64,000 bases of DNA from positions 2,243,935 through 2,307,934 of the forward strand of contig PTFA01000038.1 of the NCBI GenBank assembly GCA_003342895.1, in the 5' to 3' direction. Source of the DNA: Casuarius casuarius. Lineage: Eukaryota; Chordata; Aves; Casuariiformes; Casuariidae. Shown here in pieces: positions 25,801 through 37,800 of this stretch. The first letter of the stretch is position 1; every line of letters starts with the position of its first letter. A model generated the notes under the pieces. That model did no database searches. It saw nothing but the letters and a program-made list of their open reading frames with translations, and was not told the origin of the DNA. The position numbers were made by a program, and so were the translations under genes.

Positions 25801-28800
25801 CAACACTTCCATCTACATCTGGCAATAACAAAATTAAGGGTTCTGTCATGTTTCTTGAGGTACAGAGTTCANGCATGTCATGCCTGTCACCCAGAATAAC
25901 CACGGTAGCCCGCTTGGCAGGCACTTGTTTTGTTTTAGCTGTTTTAACTTGAGGTGTGATCTGGCCCAAAAGATGTTTTGCTTTAGATAAAATCATTCCT
26001 GCTAATATGACCCCCACGTTTGACAGCACAGGGCTTTATTATAATGTGATACTAAATTCTGAATAGAAATAGACTTTCTGGCAGCATAAAAAGTTCCCTT
26101 TGCTATCAGTGTTTTTTCTTGTACTTGATTGCTGTGACAGCATTAACTGCCTTTATTCCAAGCCCTTCTGGTTTGTGATAGGCAGCACTAATTCTGTTAA
26201 CACTGTTTTTTCCCTAAAATCTAAGAGAATTCTATCAGATGGCATTGAGANGAACTGAGGGGTGTGAAGGCAGTCCTTGAAATACAGCAAACACGACAAA
26301 TACAAACCAAATTAACAAACTGNTATAAAACTGCACAGCCAGATACTCCAAATGCAAATGTATGTATTTCAGTAAGATTTAAGTTGTTATGGCTGGTCTG
26401 ATTGCTATTGCCAAGTCATTTGGCAATCCTAAAAAAGGAGAAAAAACAAACAAACAAAGAGATGGTGAAAAAGGTGTCCCTAAAAACACTGTTATGGCAT
26501 TGAGAGGAAAACCTGTTTCTCTCTCTCTCTCTTTTTTTTGTTTTTTTTTTTTTTTTTTAATATAAAGAGAATGTATATATGCATTACGATGTCCTGTTTA
26601 TGTGATCACAGACTATTTCTTCCACAGAATCCATTTAGGTTACTTACCACTGAATCCAATACAGCCACTATCACCACTCTTCCTATAATAAANAAAACCT
26701 TCAGGATGGGTGCAGTGCTAAATAAAAGCAACCCCATAAATCTATCCTGCACCTTTGGTGTCCCTTCTCCTCCAATCTTAACCCAGCGTCTATTATTTTC
26801 ATTTGTACATCATGTCTAAATTTAGGGCTGACAAAAGCTGTAGTCGGTTATACCAGCTGATCTAAGACCTAGCCCTTTGAAAATAAGTTTTATGGGACAC
26901 GTAAAATGGACCTGCATCCATTACTGTCTGTGCAGCCTTAAGCCCATTTGGGGAGGTCAACAAACAGTAACAGCCCTCAAGTTTATTTCCTCCTTTGCCA
27001 TGGANTTTTTTTTCCCCCCTATAGTATCTTAGCTAAGGGAGAATCTCCACTAAGTCTGAAAGTTGACTGGGGAAACCGTAAAGNACCATCATATATTTGA
27101 GAGGTGCAATTTGCTTTCCAGGGACTTATTTACCACAGAGACAGGATGACAGATAAGTATCTCTTCTGGGACAGTTATTATGCATCTCTGGCCCAACCTG
27201 GGAAAGTACAGTCATTCCATTTTGAAAATGAAACAACAGCCAGTACGACCTCAGTATACCACTAAAAAGTAAAGGAAAGTGTCTTATTCAAACAATAAAC
27301 AAACCGGTATCTAAACTGTATTTTCTTTTGACAGCCACAGCTGATCCTTCCTAAATTAAGATTTAGTACAGTGACAGCAGGAATAGGAGGGTGAAGAGTT
27401 GAGNATGATGCAGTAAAATCACTGCAAAATTTTCTATTTTAAACTCAAAATCTGCTGACAGAGGAAAATCACTGTAGTGACAGTCACTGGAGAACAGTAA
27501 TGTATAAAACGAGACAATGTCATTTTGATTTGATCTGGAGAAAGATGAAAAACCTGCATCTGTCTCTCCAATGACACAGATTTTTCCTGTTGGCATTCTA
27601 TTTTACATATATTCTCAAAATATATTTTTCAGATACCAAGCACAGTCATCAATCCAGCCTTGCAATAAAAGCCTCTGCTGGAGACAGATGAAATGACAGA
27701 CCATATCTGAGGATACAGCAAGTTCAGCCAATAGATAGAACAGCAGTGGCATCTAAGGAGTTCAAGGTTAATTCCCTTTCTGGAATTAAACAACAAATGG
27801 TACCAGAGTCCAAGCAGGAACTGGGAACAATGCCATGACCNATGCTCTGTTTTTCCTCTATAGTGATCTAAAAATAACCTTTTTGGATGTCTAATGAGAA
27901 AAACACCAGCCTATAAAGCCACAGATACATATTTCACCACTCATTTAGCCAAAAACAAGGAAACAAAGATTGAAAAGAGGATCTGAAACAGCTCAACGCA
28001 GACACACCCATTGTAGTATTTCTGTGTTTTCTTCTTCACAGTTCTCTCTTGGAGAATAAAAACATTAAAAAAGAGCTTAGCTGTAACAGTTATGTTGCCA
28101 GATTACAGGTTGTGAGTTTCAGCACTTTGGTGTATGCTATAGCACTTCTCCTTAAACAGCGGATAAAAAGAAAAAGGACACTTTCCCATATCAGCTTCAT
28201 AAGCCCAAACAATGAGGACTAAAAGCCTTTCATTTCTAAGTCATTTGTCTGAATCTAACAGTGTTCACTCCTGGAAGACGGCTAAGAGTTATTTTCCATT
28301 CTTGTTTAGCTGCAAACTCAGAAATCTTGGTTTAGGGGCAGAATTCCAGTCCGCTGAAGTCAAAGGCAATGACTGCAATTGCATCTGAGGTACCTGTTTG
28401 CAAAAGAATTTCTACCCAGTGCTTTGACAGAGTATGTCCCCTCTTCTAGGGGCATGTGCTGGTGTAAGAAAAAACAACCAAACAAAAAACCNTCCACTTT
28501 GAAATCTCTCCCCTCAAACTACAACTTCAACTGCAAGCAAGAGAACTTTTGCTATAAACAGATTTTGAAATAACAAAGCACTTCTCAGTCTACATTTATT
28601 CACACTTAGGAGTGTATGTACACTTAGGAGCGTTGTGTAAGTTAAGGAGAAAAAAAAAATTTTTTTCAGCTCTATTTTTCCCACTGGTAGCCAGCATTAT
28701 CTGTTCCTAAATTCACGACCACAAGCTTAAATACAAATCAATCTATGTAATGAATCTCGCTCTAGGAAAGCTGACTAAGAAGGGTTTCTGAATGTTGCCA

Positions 28801-31800
28801 AACGATGAAACAAAAACAGGAATATCATCATTCCATTGTTCTCAGTTCCACACTGAACTTCACTTCATAGTTTATATCAAGACCAAACCTGATAGCACAT
28901 TTATGAAAGACCAGGGTTGTCATCAAACCCAAAGACGAAGACGACGTCTTGGCAACAGACAAGAACAGAACGATAGGATAATCAAAGCAGCACGTACATT
29001 TTGTGCCACTATTATTCCATCACTGTATGCTGCTATCAAGTCACTTGGAATAAGAGCAGTAAGATGCAGTTCCTGCTCTTATTTTTACCCACAGAATACT
29101 AAAATTTACGTTTCAGAACCAAAGCATAGAGCCACAATCTTTTCTTTTTTTAAAGTAATGTTTCTTTTGTAAGTAAACACTTTTTCTAGAGACAAAAACT
29201 AGAAAAGGGCAACCAAGACTAAAGTGAAGCAGTTGGTAGACTGCACAATTCAATTGCTTGCTGGGAAACCATTTTCAGCTATAAAATGCTCAAGTCAGCT
29301 CTCACAATTTTTAATTCTTTGCAATGTAAGATTAATACAATTTTAAAGGATAAAAAATAAGTGTAATGCCCTGACAATTACAAGGAAACAAATTCCAGCA
29401 CGCTACGCGCAAGCCTGGAGAACTCCTAGGGCACCATTCTGGGTGACCGTAAGCCAAACGCCCAGATCGATGCTGCTGAAAGGGAGCGTTCCCCTCCCGC
29501 TCCCAGCTATGCACTTTTGCTACCTATCTCATACTGTCAACGGTAAGCGCTGGGCTCCTCTGCGTGCTGCTTTATCTTCCTAAGGCAGTAGAAAACAAGC
29601 CCAGTAAACAAACAAAGTCCAGGATGGATGGTTTTCTATCGCATTAATTAAGCGGCTTGTGGAAGGATTTGACAGTCGCCAGCACTGGTATACAAGGGAA
29701 AGGACTGGGAAGTACAACGCGCAGCGGTGAAGCTGGACCTCTTCCTTTGGGTGGCCAGGCATCGTAGCCAGTCTAAAGGTAGCTTTGCCACTAACTTACT
29801 GCATGACACTCACCATATCACCTAACCACTGTCTATTTATCCCCCTGAAAATGAGAACAGTTGTCACTCTCCGCACAAGGATGTNTTGATAACTGAAGTT
29901 TGGAATGGCCACTGAACATTAAAAAGATAAATTATTATTACTGTACTTTCATGTGCATAGCATACGACTGTCTGGAAAAAACAAACAAACAAAAAAAACC
30001 AAAAACCAACAACCCCCCCCCCCACCACCACCAATCTGTAATTCCATCAGAGTAGTGAAGGTTATAGACATGTGTGGGTGATATAAGGGACAGTTTTTAA
30101 AGAAGTAAAAAGATAAAAGCAAGCAGGGAGAATTACACTCCATCACTATTGAGTCCCCAGCTTGATCTAACAGAAATCAATTTTACATTTATAATGGATA
30201 AGTAGTGCCTAAATCTTACTGCTAATCGAGTTAGGGCTGCAAGCTTAACATCCCTCCCTTTACTGTCTCCCATATCCCTCTGAAAGGGGGACTTGTTTAT
30301 AGTGGACTCATTCACTGCTCCTCAGATAACTAGCTAGATATCTGAATCACACCTGAGCTGAAGCTACAGGTTATCTAAGTATTTATTTTCCAAAGAAAAA
30401 TATATTTTTTCTAGCTAGCATGCTAGCTAGAAAGTGCAAAATATAGTATTTACTATTTGCATCATGCTAACTAGTATCTAGCAACTGAAAACAGCAATTT
30501 CTCATTACACTCGAGGCAGAAGGTAATACTCCTCCCCCCTCCCCCCCCCGAAAACCTTACTCATTCAGATCCTACAGAAATCTAAACACATGCTTGCAAA
30601 GAGTAATTTGGGACAAGCAAGAATAAGTCAATCTCTCAATTCCATAGCCTTTCCCATTTGTCTGTCTGTCATTGATGACTTCTAGAGACTGTGCATGATC
30701 AATCCCAAAACTTCAGAGTATTTTAAGCGTGTAACAAAAATAGGAGGCCAAAAGAAGGAGGGAAGAAGCAGTACCACAGACAAGTAGTTATGCTGAATTC
30801 GCCCAAACCCTACCAAGCTTGAATGGAGTCTTTCGGCTGGCTTTTGTGTTCTTAGATGAGGCCTCAGAACTGAGATTTCAAGTAATGCATATGGGATTTC
30901 AGCAAACTGCTTTTAAAATTAATGGAGCACTGGCATTCAGATCCCCTACGTAGCTGTGAGAATTCCACACTATCTTCGTATCACAGTCACTCTAAAACAT
31001 ATCAATAAATGATTGAATGGATGCACACACATCAGCAAAACCCNCTAGCTCTCTATTTAAATGCTGTCATGTATTATAGAAGTCAGAGTACAGTTTTACT
31101 AGATTGTGAGAAGACATTTAATAGCCCTCTCTTTGTAAATAAAATAAATTATTCTAAAATGTACTTTTTAATGCGTAGGCAAGATACAGCATCTCTAATG
31201 AACTAGACCTGCTCTGATACTTTGCATTTAACAGGAATTTTAACTTTGTTTTTTCAAGCTACAATGAAATGAGGTATTTTCTTACATTTTAAATAAAGAA
31301 ATAACAACACTTAACACTGCACTGTTAACCCAATAACAGAGGTACATACCTGATAGCTAACTCTCTTCTTTCCATCACCACCTGTTTCAGGCAAGGTCAG
31401 AGGTCCAGAAACAACCCAAACATCCTCAAATCTCTCAGTCAATTCCCGACAGTACATTTCCATTCTGAAAAAAGGTATGTCAGATTGGGTAAAGCCAGCT
31501 AGGAAAGCTTAACAATCTCAGAAACATAATATGAAGGACAAGATGAACTACTGACAGTTTTGGGACATTTTTCCAAACTCTCATGACTGACACATGTCCA
31601 AGAAGGTAAAATGCAGGCACAAGTCACACTTCCCACTCGCTCCAGGCTCACTTATTTGCAGATCGTGCATGGCTGACACATGCCTTTTGAAATCAGTTTT
31701 CTGCAGTTTTACCACATTTCCTGAAAGTCCAAATTCTGTACTCACTCCCACTTGACACTAGAAAGATACTGCTGATGATCACTTGGGATAAGTAGAAAGA

Positions 31801-34800
31801 TACTCATTTTAAACAGCAGGCTGTGTTCGCCTTCCTTTCTAAGGTTCCACAACACCACTTCCTCCTCACCCTCCCTGAGGAATCAAAGTCCTGCAACACA
31901 NACAATTCTGCAACCATACATTTCCTAAAACTCAGCTCTTTCGGTAGCTCAAAGAACTTAGGAGAGTTTCTACATGCACCAATGCCATTCCCAGTAAGGC
32001 TACTTACTGCGCTTTCATATATAACTGATTACGCATAAAGTAATAAAACCAGAAATACTTTTTTTTGTTGTTTTTTTAAACTAATTAATTCAATTTACAG
32101 TGTAAAATATTTATACAAATAAACAGGTTTCTGGATCACACATTTCACAGAAAATGGAAGATTATAGCCTCTCTGATCTAACATCCCAAATGTTATAAAA
32201 ATCTGATGAAGTGAGTACCTACTGGAATTTTACTAATGACAGAATTGTATTTCTCTCCAAGCGGCTAAGTTACACGAGACAGATGAACCCAGCTAATTCT
32301 GGCTGCTTCCGAAAGGGAGAGGTTTCACCACCTTCTCCCTCCTCCCTGTTCCTCGTACATCTCAGCTGGGCTGCCTTTGGCACTCATCACCTGTCTATAA
32401 CCCTGGACAAAAAACAATCTTTTTTTTTTTCTTTTGTGCGCTGAGTTAGTGAGTTAAATCAGCTCACACAAGTCAGAATCAGCAAGAATGAGATGTTCCT
32501 CTTTTGATGATAGTGAACTGTCATATAGACTCAAGTAATCTTGTACATTTTTACCCTAATATAGTATCTAATATAATATCTAATAGCTTGCTCCGTCTGA
32601 AAGATGACGTTGCACTCTCTCCTTCCCTACTATTCCCCTTGCCTGCCCCAGCTGAACACTCTGACTTCATCTTCCATCTTGGCTCTGGCACGCATCTCAT
32701 CTGTTGATCCAATTTTCTAATCTAGCAGAAATATAACCAAGCAAAACANAAAGTGAATAATTTAACTGTGTTAAACAGAATCGACACACCGTGCAGTCAG
32801 AGAAGTGCCAGTGCTAGCACAGAGAAAGCAGGAGAAATGCATGGCTGGAGGGCAAACCCCACTTTCAAAAGCAACAGGTTGTTAGACTATCTAAGCTGCA
32901 GTGTCTACCTGCACCTCAGAAGACAACACAAGAAGCAAGCAATTAAAAAAACAGAGAAAGAAACAAAGTGCTGAAGCCAGGAAGGAATACAAGATAATAA
33001 AAAAGCACAGTATGCTTAAAACTGAGTGACGTTAAAAAATGACTGGCAACACAAATGGTACAAACATATTTATTATGTATTTAAACTGTGGGGACAGGGC
33101 ATCCGAGGCTAGGAGGAACTGTTAGTAACAACCTAATTTGTGGGATTGATAGTGCCTGATGAAATTTTCAAATTCTCCTCATGATTTTTTGATTAGGCAG
33201 AGATCTGTTCAAAGGAAATAAAGAGGATTTCCAAACCTAAATTGGTACATATGCCTAGCTTTGGTATAAGGAAATGTCATGCTCAAATGCTTGAGGTGTT
33301 AAAACAATACAAAAAATGGCTGAACATTTTATAGCATTTTATTTACCTACAAAACAGTAAAACCTTACTGAATACCTAACAATTTTATATGCATTCTTGT
33401 AAAACTGGAAAACAGCGTGTAGTTGAATAAGGCATTTTTGACAGACTTTCACTACAATACTGTACATAATTTTGTTAACCTTCCCTTGAGTGAACCTGGT
33501 AAAATTAATCATTTTCCCTCCTGCTTCCAAGTCTTAACATTCTTTAAGTCCTATGCAAGAAGTATGGGATGAATGCTAGGTTAATACGTTCTCTGCTCAA
33601 AGGAGGAAAGGAGTAAAAAGCCTATATGAAGAGAGTTAAAATACATCTTCCAGGCACATCACCTCAAAGCTGAACCTGCCAGCATTCACAAGTGGAAAAA
33701 GAACTCATCTGACTGCTACTTGGAAGCAAGGCACTCCAAGAAACACCTAAGACCTAAAGTAGTGATGACTCAGTGTGCAGCACTTAACTCGCCAATTCAA
33801 AAATTAACCTCCAAACACATAGATGTGAATACTCTTGTACTGGAAATGCTCTTTTTGGGAAGAGANGTTAAAACAAAATCTAACCTTCTTCCTAGTTTCT
33901 ACTGAACTTTCACTATGGACAGAGACATTAATCCTGGTAATACTTTATTTAATCTGTATAAATATCCTCTACAGCTTTACTGGATAAAGAACTGAAGCGG
34001 TCAACATATTGCTCTTGCACTGTGAGGAATGAGTTGCCTTTCGTTTCAGAGAATGTTGCTACGATCTCTACAGGAAGCCTATAGACTGCTTTAGAATACT
34101 TTGAAGTGAAGGTCCTTTATAAATACAGATTTTTGATTTATGCCATCTGCCTGATATTTTTCACTTAGTTCACACAAACAATTGCTCACCTGTTCCAAAA
34201 TCCAGCATTATTTTCATAATTCTGAGGCACAATGTTAGAAAGATAAAATGTTTCAGCCATGGCTCTCTGCATAAAAAAAGAAAACAGTACCATTTCATTG
34301 AAACATTTTCTATGAAGATGAGCTAAAAAACACATTTTAGAAGTCTTTGGATCAGAATCTTGCTATCTCCATAGCAAAATATTATCAACATAAAACATCA
34401 GGTAATACCTAGGCCAGAATATCTACAGAATTATTTTGCAGTAAGAAGTACAAAACCAAGGTGCAAACCTCGCAGACTGGATGTACTTTTGTTTGACAGA
34501 AACATAGCACAAGAATGCCCAATTCTAAAGACACAGGAATTACTACGTTACTGCAGTGTCAGTTTTGTAATACATNTGGAAGCAACTGGCTTCCCTTTTT
34601 AGAAGGGGAAAATCATTTTCACTCATGCTTTTAATGTACTGGACTAGCTAAGTGACTAGCTTTTTCTTACAAGAAATGGCTTTATTAAAGATATTCATCA
34701 GTATTTTACAGTTTTACAGATATGTAAGCTACAGGTGATGAAATGATTTATGACATCATAATCTTCAAAAATCTACATACATGCTTAATTTTATCTTTAG

Positions 34801-37800
34801 AAAGTGGCATAAGCTTCCCTAAATTGAAGCTCATGTATCCCCAGATGTGAAGGACCAAGGGCTAAATAACTACACATATTTAGAAAAATATTGGAGAAAA
34901 AATTCACAAAATCTTAACCCAGAATCTTGATAGGTTCTGTACCTGCCAATGTTTCTCAGATACTTCTTCTTTACGAAACTGAAGGGCTGACAGAAGTACT
35001 TAGGATAATGTGCAACCACTACTTGCAGTCATTAAACTGTGAAATACTTCAAGGTTTTATAACCCTGTATTTGAAAGGTTATGTTATCACACCATATTTC
35101 ACCCCACATCCAGAATCTCTCTGTGCAGGTAGCTCACATGCCAAAACTCCCCAAACATTACAAATAAATAACCACAAAGACCCTTTCCAGTAGAAATAAA
35201 GTGACTGGTTCTTTCATCTATCGCATGCCACTGTGCTGTCACTCTGTCCCACAGCATGCTATACAGGGCAGAAATACAAATTCAAGCTGCTTCTTAATTG
35301 ACAAATTGCCTGCATTAGGCACATTTCACAAGAGAGCCCAATAAATCCAAGGCTGCTTTGTTAGTCAGCCAAGGCATTAGGGTACGCTTTTCTTACAGCT
35401 CAAATAAATGGCAGGTGAAGACATTTTATAGACTGAAAGAACTATGCCAAAAAAAAGGTTCTAATTTACCTCATACACATTGCCAGAAAGGAAAAAGCCT
35501 TTTAAATCATCCAGTCAATCCCCTTGCCAATACAGAGCAGTTCTTAACAGTATTTTTGCTCTGCCCAATCTAGCCTTAAACATTTCGGCACCTGCTGGCC
35601 AGAAGGAAGTCATCTTCCCCATCTCACTTTACCTGGGCTTCCCAAGACACTTTAGAGGTTTGGTTGCTGAAGGTTATCACCTTCACTTTACACATAGAGA
35701 ATGTGACACATTAGAGGTTGAAGAGACTTGCTCAACACTATGCAGTGCAAGATATATTCACACTATCTCTGCTAGACAAGCTAACCTAGGCGTGATTTAA
35801 TGAAGAGAGGTACATCACCAGAGGATGATGTACAGCATCTGATTTAGACACCTGAAGTAGACAGAGAGAGCATCCTACAGTGCACCATCAGGAACAGACC
35901 TCGTAACTCGAGTCCAGGTCTGTGCTTCGACAACGAGACCATGTTCCATCTCAAAACAAACAGTAAAAGGAACATTATACATCACTTTCATGGGTCTTTT
36001 TACCCTTTCCCACTGATAAACATAAATTAAGAAAAATTCCTACTGTTGAAAATTTGTTATCTCCTGCTGGTGCCATGTGTCCTCGTGACCAACCACTCCC
36101 AATGTAGTCTTCATTGACAGCACTAAACATTAGAGGGATGTTAGGATCTGGTCTGAATTTACAGTGCCTTCGGTCTGCATTACCTGAGGAATAACACACG
36201 AAATTGTTAGGTTATCAGTAAACAATAACAGTGCTGATTCAGCTGTGCCCGCACAACAGGTCCGCACAGGCAGTGGAGAGAGGCATGGTGCGCAGCTAGA
36301 AAGGGTGAAATCACTGGCTTGATCACCACTGATGTCCAAGATTTTGTTCCAAATATCGGCACAGTTCACGGTGCTGAAGGCATATTGATTATTTTTTCTT
36401 TTTAAAATTCAGGGTGTCAACTTAGGCATAATTTCACACATGCAATATATAGGACCATTACATATTCATTCATTTAACCAATTAACCAATTATACATTCT
36501 CCTTTCATTTCTCTATTTCATTAATCAGGGCCTATACAAGCTAGAAAGAATTCCCTCAAACTTTGCATGTAATATAAAATATTTCCTGTTGCAAGGGGCC
36601 ATTTTCAATAATTAACTCTGTTAGCTGTTAGAATTATTCCTTCTTCTATAGGTGACTGTGCANATACACAAAAGTTTCATGCACTCAGCCTTTTTTGTTA
36701 AACCAGCATTAGTACTTAGCACATACGCACCCTACACTTCCTTACGCTCCATACTGAGAACAAAGTGTGATAGATGCTCTTCACTTGTCAGTTCTCTGCA
36801 GAATCCAGAATATCTAAGGACCACAAGGAAGAAGGGAAGAGGTGGGAAAAGAACATGCATACGGATAATGCATCTCATGGAAACCAGCATAAGTAATTTC
36901 CTCTTCTTCATTGACCATCTCTCCGTATGTCCATGGAGGTGACATCAAAACTGAGAGGTGGTCAGAGCATCTTTATGCAGTGCAGGTAGAAGGAAGGAAC
37001 TCTCGGTTTATTACTTTTTTTTTTTGGTAAAGCACATGACATGATACTTTGGCTCTCAGGACTGATGCTTAGGAAGCAACACTGATAAGCTTATCAATGT
37101 GCAAAAATAGATTAAAAAAAAAGGAATCCTACTGAATCTCAGTATTTAAGACAGTGTAATTTATCTATTGAACTTGAAAAATGGAAACTATATCCTCATT
37201 TATTCTCTGTTCACTGCTTTGGTAAAAATGGGTAATTTTTGTTGTAATCAGCTTTATACATCTCATTTGCATTTAAAACTGGTTTCTCTCTGCCATGTTT
37301 CTGAAATATTCACATTTTTATTTATCGTTAAAATACTTAAGTTTTTTTAATATACCACATGGTTTCAAAGAGCCAATACATACAGGGCTTCTATGGCAAA
37401 TACCCCAAACAGCATCATTCTGTCTCAAGTTTCAATTAGAGTAGCTATCAGACATAAATTGGGGTCGAATGCCTCAAGATGTTTAATTTCAACTTGCAGG
37501 TTAGCTGTATTTGATCATTTGGAAAACATTTTAACAATCTAGCTGTTAAAGCCCACTTGAAAGCAAGCTTGGAAATACTGCTTTCTTCTCAGACAGAAGT
37601 GAAATCAATTCTACTACTTAGGGGTTCGTTGTAAATATTTTCAGGATCACGCTTTTAATGTTGAAAGGTAATACGAAGACAGTGATTAAGATATATCTGA
37701 AGGGCTACTACCTTCATAAAACATTTTACAATTATACAGTTAGCTCCATTACAAATAATTTGCCTTATAAAAACTGAAATAACACTATGAACTTAATTTA

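Larger units (their letters stand above)
19804..31349 (-). other. EXOG: EXOG intron 5 (11.5 kb)
   Basis: The longest intron in the window. No additional exon is seen. It holds a G15 tract, MIR-like SINE remains (about 24950-25070 and 29775-29945), a CT/T tract, poly-C runs, an 18-bp tandem repeat and the 26-bp palindrome at 30408. Single ambiguous bases become frequent from about 24480 onward. Confidence 0.8.
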
